From positions 930,001 to 994,000 of the forward strand of contig UFRQ01000003.1 in NCBI GenBank assembly GCA_900444965.1: DNA of 64,000 nucleotides, given 5' to 3'. Shown here in pieces: positions 41,618 through 51,925 of this stretch. Under the pieces are notes generated by a model. The model was given only the letters and a program-made list of their open reading frames with translations, was not told where the DNA came from and searched no databases. How positions within the stretch are numbered: position 1 is the stretch's first letter; each line of letters opens with the position of its first letter. The stretch is from [Actinobacillus] rossii. GTDB taxonomy: Bacteria; Pseudomonadota; Gammaproteobacteria; Enterobacterales; Pasteurellaceae. A program made the position numbers and the translations under genes.

Positions 41618-44083
41618 TTATGCCGAATGTTTAGGTTGCTCAAACACTGTAACGCGAGGGGCCTCACCTTGGAATTTTTCTACTTGAACAATACAAGTAT
41701 TCGGTGAATTACCTTGTGCGAGTTTTGATGTGCCTTCATCGCGAGTTAATACATTCGGACAACCATTTTTACACAATGGTTTTTCAGAAACACCGAGATC
41801 TAATGGATCGTACCAGGCTCCTTCATGTAAGGCGATGGTGCCTTTGATGATGCCATCGGTAACAACTGCACCCGCTAATACTTGGCCACGTGGGCTTTCA
41901 ATACGCACAATGTCGCCATTAACAATACCGCGAGTTTTCGCATCTTCAGTATGAATTAACACGGGTTCACGATCATTGACGGCATATTTTTGACGTAATG
42001 ATGTATGTGCTAATTGACTATGAAGGCGGTAATATGGGTGTGGTGTCACTAAGGCAAGTGGATATTCTTCCGTCACGTTACCCGCAAATTCTTCAGGTTC
42101 CATCCAACTTGGATAACCTTTACAGTCATCATAATTCATTTTGGCTACAACATCTGAATAAATTTCGATTTTACCCGATGGTGTGCCTAGTGGATTAAGC
42201 AATGGATCATTGCGGAATTGTTCATAACGCACCCATTGTTTGGCAGGTTCTGTCGCTTCAAAAGTCAGTGGTTTATTTTCTTCCCAGAATTGTTCAAATT
42301 TAGGCATCACGACACGATTGTTACGAGCTGCTGTAAATGCAACTTGATAAAACTCTTTAAGCCATTGCATTTCGGTTTTGCCTTCTGTGAATTGTTCTTC
42401 TACACCGGCACGTTTGGCAAGTTCTGCAAAAATATCGTAATCGCTACGAGCTTCAAATTGCGGAGGCACGACTTGTTTCATCGGGTAGATATTCATCATT
42501 GAATAGTCGCCTGACATGGTTAAGTCGTTACGTTCGTAGCTCGTCGTGGCTGGAAGTACAACGTCTGCCATCCGTGCAGTGGCAGTCCAGTTCACATCAT
42601 TCACAATAATAGTGTCGGGTTTTTGCCATGCTTTAACCATTTGGTTTGTGTCTTGGTGATGGCTATATGGGTTTCCGCCAGCCCAGTAAATCACTTTAAT
42701 TTCAGGATAAGTAATTTCTGTGCCATTGTATTTGATTGTTTTTCCAGGGTGGAGTAAGGCATCTGTTAAACGTGCAACAGGGAATGAGAATTTTGATGTT
42801 TCATCAAGCCATGTTTTTTCACCTGCACTAACAGAAGGGGTTGCTGTAATTGAACCCAGTACACCACCTTTGACTGTTGGAACGCCACCATTTGAATAAT
42901 GATAACTTAGACCAAAACCACCGCCAGGTAAGCCAATTTGCCCTAACATTGAAGCCAGTGTGACTAACATCCAATGAGTCTGTTCACCATGGCGTTGGCG
43001 TTGCATACCCCACCCGCCCATTAGCATTGTGCGTTTACTAGAAAAATCGTTTGCTAATGTTTGAATGATTTCAACTGGCACACCACAGATTTTACTTGCC
43101 CATTCCGCCGTTTTAGGTTGACCATCAGTTTTACCGAGCAAATAGTCTTCAAATTTTGCATAACCGGACGTATATTTTTTCAAGAATGCTTTGTCGTGTT
43201 TGTTTTGACGAACTAACTCGTGGGCAATACCCAGCATTAACGGCACATCAGTTGCCGTATTGATAGGTACCCATTCAGCTCCTAAGAATTCGCATGTTTC
43301 ACTACGAACGGGGTCAATACAAATAATGCGTTTACCTGTGTCTTTGAATTTTTTGAAATACTCAATCCCTTTTTGGTCTGTAGATGTCCAAGCAATACGC
43401 ATAGTTGTAATTGGATTGGCACCCCATAACACGATGGTATCGGTATTTTCAAGAATCACTTCCCAACTTGTTTGCTGCTCATATACTTCAATCGTACCTA
43501 ATACATGTGGCATGATGACTTGCGCAGCACCTGTTGAATAGTCGCCTTTTGTGCCAACAAAACCACCAGTAACGTTTAAATATCGGTGCAATAAGGTCCG
43601 TGCTGCATGCAAAGCACCTGAACTATACCAGCCATAAGAACCCGCGAAAATGCCACTCGGACCATGCTTTTCACGTACTCGTTTCATTTCATTGGCAACC
43701 AAATCAAGTGCTTGATCCCAAGATACACGAACCCATTCATCACGTCCGCGTAAAGTGCGGTCAGAATTTCCTTCTAAATAACCTTTGCGTACCATTGGGT
43801 ATTTGATACGAGCTTCACTGTAGAGTTGGTCTGCCACGACACTTTGCAATTCATTGACAACAGAAGGTTCAATAGCTGGGCCTGATTTCACCACTTTACC
43901 ATTTTCAACGACAACACCAAGCGGTCCCCAGTGTGCTGCCGTTACAACAGTCTTAGAATCGACCGCACTTTCAGCTTTGGCAAATGTGGATGTTAGTGAG
44001 CCACCAGTTAATGTCACACCTGCTACACCTAGCGATGAATTTTTTAGAAATTCACGGCGTTTTGCATTAATTTTTTCACTCAT
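41618..44083 (-). CDS. torZ: Periplasmic TMAO/S-oxide reductase TorZ
   Basis: Molybdenum bis-MGD enzyme that reduces trimethylamine N-oxide or sulfoxides in anaerobic respiration. A twin-arginine signal (KRREFLKNSSLGVAG) begins the protein. Molybdopterin-family features include WGANPITTMRIAW near 220, MGGWGMQRQRHGEQTHW near 355, and DVVLPATTSYERNDL near 508. At 821 residues it fits TorZ/BisC. The gene follows torY, which supplies electrons, so TorZ is preferred over a cytoplasmic BisC. Two uptake sequences lie inside (43753-43761, 43962-43970). Confidence 0.92.
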   Translation of the reverse strand: MSEKINAKRREFLKNSSLGVAGVTLTGGSLTSTFAKAESAVDSKTVVTAAHWGPLGVVVENGKVVKSGPAIEPSVVNELQSVVADQLYSEARIKYPMVRKGYLEGNSDRTLRGRDEWVRVSWDQALDLVANEMKRVREKHGPSGIFAGSYGWYSSGALHAARTLLHRYLNVTGGFVGTKGDYSTGAAQVIMPHVLGTIEVYEQQTSWEVILENTDTIVLWGANPITTMRIAWTSTDQKGIEYFKKFKDTGKRIICIDPVRSETCEFLGAEWVPINTATDVPLMLGIAHELVRQNKHDKAFLKKYTSGYAKFEDYLLGKTDGQPKTAEWASKICGVPVEIIQTLANDFSSKRTMLMGGWGMQRQRHGEQTHWMLVTLASMLGQIGLPGGGFGLSYHYSNGGVPTVKGGVLGSITATPSVSAGEKTWLDETSKFSFPVARLTDALLHPGKTIKYNGTEITYPEIKVIYWAGGNPYSHHQDTNQMVKAWQKPDTIIVNDVNWTATARMADVVLPATTSYERNDLTMSGDYSMMNIYPMKQVVPPQFEARSDYDIFAELAKRAGVEEQFTEGKTEMQWLKEFYQVAFTAARNNRVVMPKFEQFWEENKPLTFEATEPAKQWVRYEQFRNDPLLNPLGTPSGKIEIYSDVVAKMNYDDCKGYPSWMEPEEFAGNVTEEYPLALVTPHPYYRLHSQLAHTSLRQKYAVNDREPVLIHTEDAKTRGIVNGDIVRIESPRGQVLAGAVVTDGIIKGTIALHEGAWYDPLDLGVSEKPLCKNGCPNVLTRDEGTSKLAQGNSPNTCIVQVEKFQGEAPRVTVFEQPKHSA

Positions 44084-44093
44084 AGCTCGCTCC

Positions 44094-45194
44094 TTATTTC
44101 ATATCTTTGGCGTTACGTTGAAGATAAATTGTCAACGCACGAACCTGATCATCTGTCATTGATGTGCGATCTTTCATGGAATTCACAACACCAATCCATT
44201 GATTTGCAGTGTAATGATCCGCATTAATTGGTGCGTGACAGCCACTACAGTGGGTTTGATTTAGATTTTGTCCGAATACATTTAATGCGTTTAAATCTGC
44301 GCTAATATCCGCTTTGGCTAGGTTGACATCAAAAGCGATTTGTTTCCAGTCAGAATCCGTCACTTCATCATGCACCGTTTTAACCGTAGTTACATTGGCT
44401 TTTGCGTCTTCATCTAATACAGCAACCGTAATACGTTTGCCAAGATCCATATAAACTAAACTTTCAGCACCAACTTGTTGCCAACCTTGAATTGTTGCAC
44501 TAATTTTCTCGTTGTTTTCTTTCCAATTATTGAGTTCAGCAAATGGCATTAATCGTGCTTCACCACCTTTAATAACTTGTGCGGTACTAATTGCTAATGT
44601 ATAAAGCGTTTTATCGATGGTTGCAAATTGACCACTATATTTCGCTAACTCGTTTGCACCGGCTGCATTGTCCGTGGTTTCAGGTAAAAAATGGACAAGC
44701 CCTTTATGACAATCAATACAAGTTTGTCCATTCGCTTTGGCATTTGTATGGGATTGTTGAGCTAACGCTGTTTGTGCGGAAAGCTCCATTGCATCAAGAC
44801 TATGACAAGAACGACAGGTCATTGAATCATTTTCTTTCATTTCATCCCACACACGCTGTGCCATTTCGGCGCGATGCGCTTCATAAGCGGCTTTATCGGG
44901 CAATTTGTTTGTCATGGTGTACCATATGTCTTTAAGTGCGGTCACTTTTGCTTTCAAATAGTGCGTACCATCTTGTGGAACATGACAATCGGCACATTCT
45001 GCACGAACACCTTTTGCGTTAGAAAAATGGCTGGAACCTTCCCATTCTGCGCGCGGATGCTCCATGGAATGACAACTGACACAGAATTCAGGGCTGTTAG
45101 TCGCTTTAAGAACTTGTTGTCCGCCCCATAGTGCAACCGCACCTAAGACGACAAGCACTAAGCTACCAACGATAGGTAGTTTTTGTTTTGACAT
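44094..45194 (-). CDS. torY: Pentahaem c-type cytochrome TorY
   Basis: Membrane-anchored cytochrome of the NapC/NirT-TorC family that passes electrons from menaquinol to TorZ. I place the start at 45194 (MSKQKLPIVG), after a GGGAG site; the frame is open further upstream but lacks a site. One N-terminal membrane anchor (about 7-25) precedes four CxxCH motifs (CVSCH, CADCH, CRSCH, CIDCH) and a fifth (CSGCH) in the C-terminal domain. Length of 366 residues matches E. coli TorY. It lies 10 bp before torZ. Confidence 0.93.
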   Translation of the reverse strand: MSKQKLPIVGSLVLVVLGAVALWGGQQVLKATNSPEFCVSCHSMEHPRAEWEGSSHFSNAKGVRAECADCHVPQDGTHYLKAKVTALKDIWYTMTNKLPDKAAYEAHRAEMAQRVWDEMKENDSMTCRSCHSLDAMELSAQTALAQQSHTNAKANGQTCIDCHKGLVHFLPETTDNAAGANELAKYSGQFATIDKTLYTLAISTAQVIKGGEARLMPFAELNNWKENNEKISATIQGWQQVGAESLVYMDLGKRITVAVLDEDAKANVTTVKTVHDEVTDSDWKQIAFDVNLAKADISADLNALNVFGQNLNQTHCSGCHAPINADHYTANQWIGVVNSMKDRTSMTDDQVRALTIYLQRNAKDMK

Positions 45195-45314
45195 AATTTT
45201 CTCCCACAAGCCAATGGCGTGTAAAAATACAATAAAAAGTGTTAACTCATTATAGTTAAAACTTAAACGTGATGACATAAAAATAAGTAGAATGAAACAA
45301 GTAGGTTCATATAT

Positions 45315-45330
45315 TGTGATCACGATCATA
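45315..45330. promoter_or_regulatory. CRP/FNR-type site upstream of torYZ
   Basis: TGTGATCACGATCATA. Read as CRP it matches TGTGA-N6-TCACA in 9 of 10 positions; read as FNR it matches TTGAT-N4-ATCAA in 8 of 10. It lies about 120 bp before torY. Either regulator would suit a respiratory operon; the sequence alone does not decide. Confidence 0.6.
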
Positions 45331-45390
45331 ATTTCTGTAGTGGCAGCGTAAAGTTCCTTTCTCTCACTGCACTTTATTTCCACAAATTAC

Positions 45391-45419
45391 TTTGCGGAAC
45401 TTTGTTAAGAGAGTATAAT
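45391..45419 (+). promoter_or_regulatory. infA promoter
   Basis: Perfect -10 TATAAT (45414-45419) with TTTGCG at 17 bp or TTGCGG at 16 bp as the -35. It leaves a short 5' leader of about 42 bases before infA. Confidence 0.6.
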
Positions 45420-45464
45420 CACCGCGTTTTTTTGATTTAATTTTTAATTACAAAGGATTTATAG

Positions 45465-45686
<222 letters not shown>

Positions 45687-45711
45687 TTGGCGTTTTGAAC
45701 AAATACAAAAG

Positions 45712-45740
45712 TCCCGAAATAAGCCGTTTCGGGATTTTTT
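45712..45740 (+). terminator. Terminator after infA
   Basis: TCCCGAAA-loop-TTTCGGGA, an 8-bp stem followed by six T residues. It also lies at the end of the convergent dusC gene. Confidence 0.9.
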
Positions 45741-45743
45741 GTT

Positions 45744-46679
45744 TTATTGAAATGAGAATAATTTCTTACGTAAATCATCCGCATCGTGACAGGCTTTAAT
45801 GTGCGCAAAAAGTGCGGTCGCATTTTCGTATTCTTTTTTAAGATAATGTAGCCACTGTTTAATTCGAGCAACGTGATAAAAGCCACTATCGTGAATATTT
45901 TCCATTTGAGCATATTTACGCAGTATGTTCATCACATCATGCCAATCCATTTGGGGCACATTGTGTTTGATCACTAAACTTAAATTTGGAATATTCAAGG
46001 CGCCACGCCCCATCATTAAATCTTCACAGCCAGTCACTTCGCGACATTTTTGACCATCTTTCCAGTGCCAAATTTCGCCGTTAGCAATGACTGGAATGGT
46101 TAACTTTGATCGTACTTTGCCGATTTGTTCCCAGTTTATTCGTTCAGCACGATAACCGTCCATTTTGGTACGACCGTGAATAGTAATTTCTGTTGCGCCG
46201 CCTTGTTGTACCGCATCCGCAATTTCAAAGGCCTGAGAAATATCATCCCAACCTAACCGCACTTTAACACTCACAGGATGCTTGTGAGGAACGGCTTTTC
46301 GCAGAGCAAGTGTCGCTTGATAAATCAATTCAGGATCTTTCAATAAACTGGCACCACCGTGGCTGCCGTTAACCGTTTTAGAAGGACAACCACAGTTTAA
46401 ATCGATACCATGCGAACCTAATTCAATAGCGCGAACAGCATTTTCCGCAAGCCATTGTGGAAATTGTCCGAGTAATTGAACGCGAACAGGTGTACCTGAG
46501 GATGTTAAGCCACCTTGTTGTAATTCAGGGGCTAAACGATAGAAAACTTTGTTAGGAAGAAGTTGATCCACCACGCGAACGAATTCTGAAATACAGAGAT
46601 CGTAGTCGTTTACTTCAGTGAGAAGTTGGCGTACTAAAGGATCCAGTACGCCTTGCATTGGAGCGAGAATAACGCGCAT
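45744..46679 (-). CDS. dusC: tRNA-dihydrouridine(16) synthase DusC
   Basis: FMN enzyme that reduces uridine 16 in tRNA D-loops. The start is set at ATG 46679 ([13 protein letters not shown]), whose A is the last base of the djlA stop (TAATG). Motifs: the APMQG flavin site, the catalytic cysteine region [20 protein letters not shown] near residue 96, and [12 protein letters not shown] near 168. About 311 residues long, close to E. coli DusC. It contains two uptake sequences. Confidence 0.94.
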   Translation of the reverse strand: MRVILAPMQGVLDPLVRQLLTEVNDYDLCISEFVRVVDQLLPNKVFYRLAPELQQGGLTSSGTPVRVQLLGQFPQWLAENAVRAIELGSHGIDLNCGCPSKTVNGSHGGASLLKDPELIYQATLALRKAVPHKHPVSVKVRLGWDDISQAFEIADAVQQGGATEITIHGRTKMDGYRAERINWEQIGKVRSKLTIPVIANGEIWHWKDGQKCREVTGCEDLMMGRGALNIPNLSLVIKHNVPQMDWHDVMNILRKYAQMENIHDSGFYHVARIKQWLHYLKKEYENATALFAHIKACHDADDLRKKLFSFQ

Positions 46680-47548
46680 TACCAACCTTTTGCTTTACAG
46701 ATTAAGTCGTAAGCCGCTTGAATTTGTTGTGCTTTTTCTTTCGCCATTTCCATCATTTCAGGTGGTAAACCTTTTGAGACTAATTTATCTGGGTGGTTTT
46801 CATTCATTAAACGACGGTATGCACGCTTAACGGTTTGTTGATCATCACTTGCGGAAACGCCTAACACTTTATAAGCATCATCCACAGTTGGACCTGATGA
46901 CTGACGATAGCCACCATATCCGCTTTGTTGCTGATAACTACCTTGCTGATATTGCTGGTACTGTTGATAAGCTTGTTCATAGAAATTGCCACTTGAAAAT
47001 TGACGGCGAGCCATTTCCATCGTAATCATTTGTTCAAATTGGAATTGTGAAATGCCTAATTCTTCTGCTACTACGCGTAAAATTTCGCGTTCGCTTTCGT
47101 GTAAGTGATCATCCGCAAAGGCGGCTTGAAATTGCACGCTTAAAAACATACGTAGCAAATCGGCGCGTTGCCCACAGCCTAAACGGAATTCTCTAATAAC
47201 TTGGCGGAGTGGAAAGTCCGTATCTTTGCCGCGAGTAAAAGCGTCTTGCGCTAACTTCCGATTAGTCTCGTCAAGATGAAGTTGTTCCATCAAATTATTA
47301 GCAAGGGCAATGTCATTTTCCGTAATACGTCCTTTGGCTTTGCTTAAATGTCCTAGCACAGCAAAAGTGGTTTGCATAAAGAGAGATTGACGCGTGAGCT
47401 TTTTATGAAAAAATGACGAACTTACACTGCCTAATTCATATAATTTTTTATCCAGCCAATGCCCAACCATCGCCCCTGCGATGCCACCAAATAAACCGCC
47501 CCAGCGATAACCGATAAAAAAGCCAATGACCTTACCAATAAAATTCAT
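46679..47548 (-). CDS. djlA: Membrane-anchored J-domain cochaperone DjlA
   Basis: DnaK cochaperone tethered to the inner membrane. ATG 47548 follows a GGAG site and is the likely start. Residues about 5-30 form the glycine-rich membrane segment typical of DjlA ([20 protein letters not shown]), followed by a TerB-like helical domain, a Gln/Tyr/Gly-rich linker (about 185-220) and a C-terminal J domain with HPD in NENHPDKLV. Length of 289 residues is normal. It is coupled to dusC by a one-base overlap. Confidence 0.92.
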   Translation of the reverse strand: MNFIGKVIGFFIGYRWGGLFGGIAGAMVGHWLDKKLYELGSVSSSFFHKKLTRQSLFMQTTFAVLGHLSKAKGRITENDIALANNLMEQLHLDETNRKLAQDAFTRGKDTDFPLRQVIREFRLGCGQRADLLRMFLSVQFQAAFADDHLHESEREILRVVAEELGISQFQFEQMITMEMARRQFSSGNFYEQAYQQYQQYQQGSYQQQSGYGGYRQSSGPTVDDAYKVLGVSASDDQQTVKRAYRRLMNENHPDKLVSKGLPPEMMEMAKEKAQQIQAAYDLICKAKGW

Positions 47549-47623
47549 TCTGCACTCCAACTATAAGTGGGAAAATAGAGATAGTTTAGCCCATTAGATG
47601 GGGACGAGAAAGGGAAGTTCAAG

Positions 47624-47664
47624 AAAAGTGCGGTCAAAATTTTGAAATTTTTAACCGCACTTAA
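47624..47664 (-). terminator. Uptake-sequence hairpin after deoD
   Basis: AAGTGCGGT (47626-47634) and ACCGCACTT (47654-47662) with pairable A/T-rich flanks form a long hairpin just past the deoD stop. Confidence 0.65.
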
Positions 47665-47670
47665 GATTAA

Positions 47671-48387
47671 TTAGGCGTTATCACCAAGTAACACACTTTC
47701 TAACGCAATTTCTATCATATCGTTAAAAGTTAATTGGCGTTCTTCTGACGTTGTTTGTTCACCTGTACGGATATGGTCCGAAACTGTGCAGATAGTAAGT
47801 GCTTGCGCACCAAATTCTGCCGCCACGCCGTAAATACCTGCAGCTTCCATCTCTACCCCGAGAATACCGTATTTTTCCATCACATCAAACATTTCTACAT
47901 CTGGAGTGTAGAATAAATCGGCTGAGAATAAATTCCCGACCCGAACAGGGACACCTTTGTTTTTGGCAGCTTGAACGGCAGCTTGAGTTAATTCAAAATC
48001 TGCGATAGCAGCAAAATCATTGTCTTTAAAACGCGTGCGATTCACTTTGCTGTCAGTGCACGCGCCTAAACCAATAATCACATCGCGCACGTGAACATCT
48101 TGGCGTACGGCACCGCAAGAGCCCACACGAATGATTTTTTTTACACCATATTCGGTGATCAATTCTTTGGCATAGATTGAGCAAGATGGAATACCCATGC
48201 CATGTCCCATCACTGAAATACGGCGTCCTTTGTATATGCCGGTATAACCGAACATATTGCGGACGTTGGTGACTTGTTCTGCGTTTTCTAAAAAGGTTTC
48301 TGCGATATATTTTGCACGAAGCGGGTCACCTGGCATTAAAACGACATCGGCAAATGCACCTGCTGGCGCGTTGATATGTGGAGTCAT
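47671..48387 (-). CDS. deoD: Purine nucleoside phosphorylase DeoD
   Basis: Phosphorolysis of purine (deoxy)nucleosides to base and (deoxy)ribose 1-phosphate. Hexameric-type motifs: [14 protein letters not shown] near residue 17, [12 protein letters not shown] near 62, and [16 protein letters not shown] near 178 (ribose site). Length of 238 residues is typical. It lies downstream of deoB and nupC on the same strand as a nucleoside uptake and breakdown unit. Confidence 0.95.
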   Translation of the reverse strand: MTPHINAPAGAFADVVLMPGDPLRAKYIAETFLENAEQVTNVRNMFGYTGIYKGRRISVMGHGMGIPSCSIYAKELITEYGVKKIIRVGSCGAVRQDVHVRDVIIGLGACTDSKVNRTRFKDNDFAAIADFELTQAAVQAAKNKGVPVRVGNLFSADLFYTPDVEMFDVMEKYGILGVEMEAAGIYGVAAEFGAQALTICTVSDHIRTGEQTTSEERQLTFNDMIEIALESVLLGDNA

Positions 48388-48443
48388 AATGTATTCCTTC
48401 TATTTAAGATTGTTTATACAAGCTAAACCTGACTTAATGATAG

Positions 48444-49631
48444 TTAAATAATGGATTTTCCGTATGGCATTGGCGAAAGCTCAAAATATTTTGCAATGGT
48501 TTGCCCGATATCGGCAAAAGTCTCCCGTTCTCCTAAAAATTGTGTTGGCACATCTTTTCCATACATCAATACAGGAATGTTTTCGCGTGTATGATCCGTA
48601 CCTTGCCATGTTGGGTCACAACCATGATCTGCCGTAAAAATTAATAAATCGTCTTCTTGGACTAAGGCGAGTAATTCAGGTAAACGACGGTCAAAATATT
48701 CTAAACCTTTGGCATAGCCTGCAACATCACGCCGATGACCGAAATCCGCATCGAAGTTTACAAAGTTCGTGAAAACAAGGCTATTTTCGCCCGCACTTTT
48801 GACTTCTTCAAGGGTTTTATCAAATAATTCTTCTAACCCAGTGGCTTTGACTTTTTTACTTATACCAGTATGTGCATAAATATCTGCAATTTTGCCTACG
48901 GAAATTACTGTGCCATTTTTTTCTTCGATCAGTTTTTGTAACACGGTTTGTGCCGGTGGTTCAACAGAGTAGTCGCGACGGTTACCTGTACGTTTAAACT
49001 CGCCTGCTTTTGTGCCTATAAACGGACGCGCGATAACACGACCAATGTTGTACTCATCGAGTTCAGCGCGAACAAGTTCGCAAAGTGCGTAAAGCTTGTC
49101 TAAACCAAAAGTTTCTTCGTGAGCGGCAATCTGGAAAACGGAATCAGCTGAAGTATAGAAAATGGGCAAACCCGTTTTCATATGTTCTTCGCCGAGTTCA
49201 TCTAAAATAACGGTACCTGATGAATGGCAGTTACCGAGATAACCTTTGATACCCGATTTTTCGACGATACGCGCTAAGAGTGCTTCAGGAAAACTATTTT
49301 GTTTTTCAGAAAATAAGCCCCAATCAAATAAAACTGGCACGCCGGCGATTTCCCAGTGTCCAGATGTGGTGTCTTTTCCCGATGAAATTTCTTTAGCAAA
49401 GGCATAGCCACCGATTAAGTGCGGTTGATTTTGGAAAGCTTTTGGTAATTCACCACAAGATTGTTGTGCGGCTAAGCCCAAGCCAAGATTTTCAAGATGA
49501 GGGAGTTTGAGAGGGGATTGATGTTCTGCAATATGCCCAAGGGTATTGGCACCTTCATCGCCGAATTTTTCCGCATCTTTCGCACCACCAATGCCGAAAG
49601 AGTCGAGCATCATAATAAATACACGTTTCAT
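48444..49631 (-). CDS. deoB: Phosphopentomutase DeoB
   Basis: Interconverts (deoxy)ribose 1- and 5-phosphate, feeding sugars from DeoD into central metabolism. Alkaline-phosphatase-fold metal motifs are visible: [20 protein letters not shown] near residue 8 and [20 protein letters not shown] near 325. At 395 residues it is slightly shorter than E. coli DeoB (407). It lies between nupC and deoD. Confidence 0.95.
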   Translation of the reverse strand: MKRVFIMMLDSFGIGGAKDAEKFGDEGANTLGHIAEHQSPLKLPHLENLGLGLAAQQSCGELPKAFQNQPHLIGGYAFAKEISSGKDTTSGHWEIAGVPVLFDWGLFSEKQNSFPEALLARIVEKSGIKGYLGNCHSSGTVILDELGEEHMKTGLPIFYTSADSVFQIAAHEETFGLDKLYALCELVRAELDEYNIGRVIARPFIGTKAGEFKRTGNRRDYSVEPPAQTVLQKLIEEKNGTVISVGKIADIYAHTGISKKVKATGLEELFDKTLEEVKSAGENSLVFTNFVNFDADFGHRRDVAGYAKGLEYFDRRLPELLALVQEDDLLIFTADHGCDPTWQGTDHTRENIPVLMYGKDVPTQFLGERETFADIGQTIAKYFELSPMPYGKSII

Positions 49632-49682
49632 CGTTGTTCCTTACGTTGCGTTATGCAAACGTTTAACATGATTAAATACAAC

Positions 49683-49708
49683 AAAACCACGGATAAACCG
49701 TGGTTTTG
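49683..49708 (-). terminator. Hairpin between nupC and deoB
   Basis: AAAACCACGG-ATAAA-CCGTGGTTTT, a perfect 10-bp stem with a T-rich minus-strand exit. It may partly uncouple nupC from deoB-deoD. Confidence 0.65.
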
Positions 49709-49731
49709 AATGGGATGAGTATAACATAAAC

Positions 49732-50997
49732 TTAGGCTAAAGCGACACCGCTTAAACCGATAAATAAACCGGCAATCGTCGCGCTCATTAAGTTAGCCAG
49801 TGAGCCTGCAATCACTGCTTTTATACCAAGGCGCGCAATATCGCCACGGCGATTCGGCGCCATTCCGCCTAAGCCACCGATAAGTACTGCAATTGAACTA
49901 AAGTTTGCGAAACCGCAAAGTGCAAAGGTAATAATGGCTTTGGTTTTGTCTGTTAATTGCACCGCACTTTCAGGACTTAAGTATTTTGAAAATTCAAAAT
50001 AACCCACAAATTCGTTGATTGCCAATTTAGTGCCGATCATTTGTCCCGCAATACTAGCTTCTTCCCATGGTACGCCAATTACCCAAGCTAGTGGTTTGAA
50101 AATCCAGCTGAAAATCATACCCAGCGAAAGTTCAGGCATATCAAACCATCCACCAATACCACTTAAAATCCCATTTAATAATGCAATTAATGCAACGAAT
50201 GCGATCATCATTGCCCCAACATTTAATGCTAATTGTAAACCTGATGAAGCCCCCGCTGCCGCGGCATCCAGTATATTCGATGGTTGTTCGAGTTCTACTT
50301 TGGTCATATCATCATTAAATTGTTCTGTTTGTGGCACAAGAATTTTGGCAAAGAGTAAACCGGCGGGAGCAGCCATAAAGGACGCGGCGATTAAGTAAGT
50401 CAATGGCACGCCCATTCCTGCATAGCCGGCAAGAACAGAGCCCGCAATTGATGCTAAACCACCAGCCATCACTGCGAATAATTCGGATTCAGTCATTTTG
50501 CTGATGTAAGGTTTAACTACTAGCGGGGCTTCTGTTTGCCCGACGAAAATGTTCGCTGCCGCAGACATCGATTCTGCTTTTGATGTGCCAAGTAGTTTTT
50601 GTAAACCGCCACCGATAATGCGGATAACCCATTGCATCACGCCGATGTAGTAAAGAAGGGAAATTAACGCAGAGAAAAAGACGATAGCAGGTAAAACACG
50701 AACGGCAAAAATAAAACCATCTCCACCCATCACTTCAAAAATTTTATCGCTTGCTAAACCGCCAAAGACAAATTTAGTCCCTTCAGCACCGTAGTTTAAA
50801 ATACTTTGTACGCCATCCGCTAACCATTGCAGTGCTGAGCGACCAACAGGCACATATAAAATCAATGCACCAAAAAGAAGTTGAATTGCAAACGCACCTA
50901 ATACAGTTCGATAATTAATTGCTTTGCGATTACTTGATAATAAAAAGGCGATTGCCAGTAATACAACAATGCCGAGAATACTAATGAATATTTCCAT
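49732..50997 (-). CDS. nupC: Concentrative nucleoside transporter NupC
   Basis: Inner-membrane cation:nucleoside symporter of the CNT family. The 421-residue protein has many membrane segments and the family blocks [14 protein letters not shown] near residue 151, [22 protein letters not shown] near 191, and [21 protein letters not shown] near 368. Together with deoB and deoD it forms a nucleoside uptake and catabolism module. A 19-bp perfect palindrome lies about 55-73 bp upstream of its start. Confidence 0.93.
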   Translation of the reverse strand: MEIFISILGIVVLLAIAFLLSSNRKAINYRTVLGAFAIQLLFGALILYVPVGRSALQWLADGVQSILNYGAEGTKFVFGGLASDKIFEVMGGDGFIFAVRVLPAIVFFSALISLLYYIGVMQWVIRIIGGGLQKLLGTSKAESMSAAANIFVGQTEAPLVVKPYISKMTESELFAVMAGGLASIAGSVLAGYAGMGVPLTYLIAASFMAAPAGLLFAKILVPQTEQFNDDMTKVELEQPSNILDAAAAGASSGLQLALNVGAMMIAFVALIALLNGILSGIGGWFDMPELSLGMIFSWIFKPLAWVIGVPWEEASIAGQMIGTKLAINEFVGYFEFSKYLSPESAVQLTDKTKAIITFALCGFANFSSIAVLIGGLGGMAPNRRGDIARLGIKAVIAGSLANLMSATIAGLFIGLSGVALA

Positions 50998-51051
50998 GAT
51001 AAGCCCTTTTAGATTTTAAGCGCGGCGGATTCTACTCTTTTTTAGCTGATT

Positions 51052-51070
51052 TGGCTATAAGTTATAGCCA
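51052..51070. promoter_or_regulatory. 19-bp perfect palindrome between divergent nupC and yczE-like genes
   Basis: TGGCTATAA-G-TTATAGCCA: 9-bp arms around a single base. It contains -10-like TATAA(G/C) in both directions and sits in a 139-bp divergent promoter region. It has no T-run. A dimeric repressor operator is the simplest reading; the cognate regulator is not recognised. Confidence 0.6.
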
Positions 51071-51136
51071 GACTGCAGTTTTGTTTTAAGCAATCTTTCG
51101 GTATCATTAATAACAAATCTACACAAAAGGATATTT

Positions 51137-51796
51137 ATGTCAAAATATGCTGTTTTACCGAAAACACCTTGGACAGCCGCGTCGCTATGGTCATTTGAAC
51201 CACGTTCGTTGGCTGTGTTAATTTTGACATTCATCTTTGTGGGTATCGGTGAAGGATTGTTATTGTTGTCTAATTTAGGTTCTGCCCCTTGGACAATTTT
51301 ATCACAAGGACTTGCATTACAAACGGGCGTTAGCGTAGGTTGGATGTCTTTTTGTATTAGTCTCGTTGTGATGTTATTATGGTTCCCATTGCGATTGCGT
51401 CCGGGCATTGGCACTATTTTGAATGTGGCGGTTATTGCTCTTTTCTTAGGTATTACAGTAAAAATAGCCCCAATCCCCACCGCACTTTGGCTACGTTGGA
51501 CTTATGCGCTTATTGGTATTTTATGCTTTGGTATCGGTACGGCGTTTTATTTAACTTGTCATCAAGGCGCAGGGCCACGCGATGGATTAATGGTTGGAAT
51601 TTGCCAACGATTTCATTGGAAAGTTGGAGTTGTGCGTACAAGTATTGAAGTTTTAGTTTGTCTATTGGGCTTTTTGTTAGGCGGAACCTTTGGCTTTGGT
51701 ACGATTGTTTTTGCACTTTCTATTGGTTGGGTGGTGCAGTTGACTTTGAAATTCATTCGTAAGGTGTTAGCGATTAATCATAACTATCTCATTTAA
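51137..51796 (+). CDS. YczE/YitT-family membrane protein
   Basis: A 219-residue inner-membrane protein with about five membrane segments. The YczE/YitT-type features are LLLLSNLGSAPWTILSQGLA near residue 40 and HQGAGPRDGLMVG near 147. Function is unknown; relatives are often found beside MocR/GntR regulators, but none is visible here. It is transcribed divergently from nupC across the palindrome. An uptake sequence is embedded (51479-51487). Confidence 0.75.
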   Translation: MSKYAVLPKTPWTAASLWSFEPRSLAVLILTFIFVGIGEGLLLLSNLGSAPWTILSQGLALQTGVSVGWMSFCISLVVMLLWFPLRLRPGIGTILNVAVIALFLGITVKIAPIPTALWLRWTYALIGILCFGIGTAFYLTCHQGAGPRDGLMVGICQRFHWKVGVVRTSIEVLVCLLGFLLGGTFGFGTIVFALSIGWVVQLTLKFIRKVLAINHNYLI

Positions 51797-51870
51797 TCTA
51801 TCAAATCGTGTGCTTGCACACTTGATCATTCATTTTTCAAAACACTTTCTAAATTAACCGCACTTTATAC

Positions 51871-51898
51871 TTGAAATTGTTCGATGTACTACTATAAT
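51871..51898 (+). promoter_or_regulatory. mtr promoter
   Basis: -35 TTGAAA (51871-51876), 16-bp spacer, perfect -10 TATAAT (51893-51898). The -10 lies inside the TrpR-like operator at 51886-51903. An AAGGA ribosome site follows close to the mtr start. Confidence 0.75.
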
Positions 51899-51903
51899 AG
51901 TGC
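51886..51903. promoter_or_regulatory. TrpR-type operator over the mtr -10
   Basis: GTACTA-N6-TAGTGC, 18 bp, compared with the TrpR consensus GTACTA-N6-TAGTAC: 11 of 12 half-site positions match at the exact spacing. It covers the TATAAT element, as expected for repression by tryptophan-bound TrpR, which controls mtr in E. coli. Confidence 0.8.
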
Positions 51904-51925
51904 AAAACAATTTTAAGGATTTATT

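Noticed and set aside
45195..45383. 63-codon N-terminal extension of torY
   Set aside because: No ribosome site upstream; the internal ATG at 45194 follows GGGAG and gives the expected 366-residue TorY with a normal membrane anchor.
51052..51070. 19-bp palindrome read as a terminator
   Set aside because: No T-run on either side and it lies between divergently transcribed genes, so an operator is a better reading.
50998..51136. CRP or CytR site in front of nupC
   Set aside because: I looked for TGTGA-N6-TCACA in this gap because nucleoside genes are often CRP-controlled, and found none convincing.
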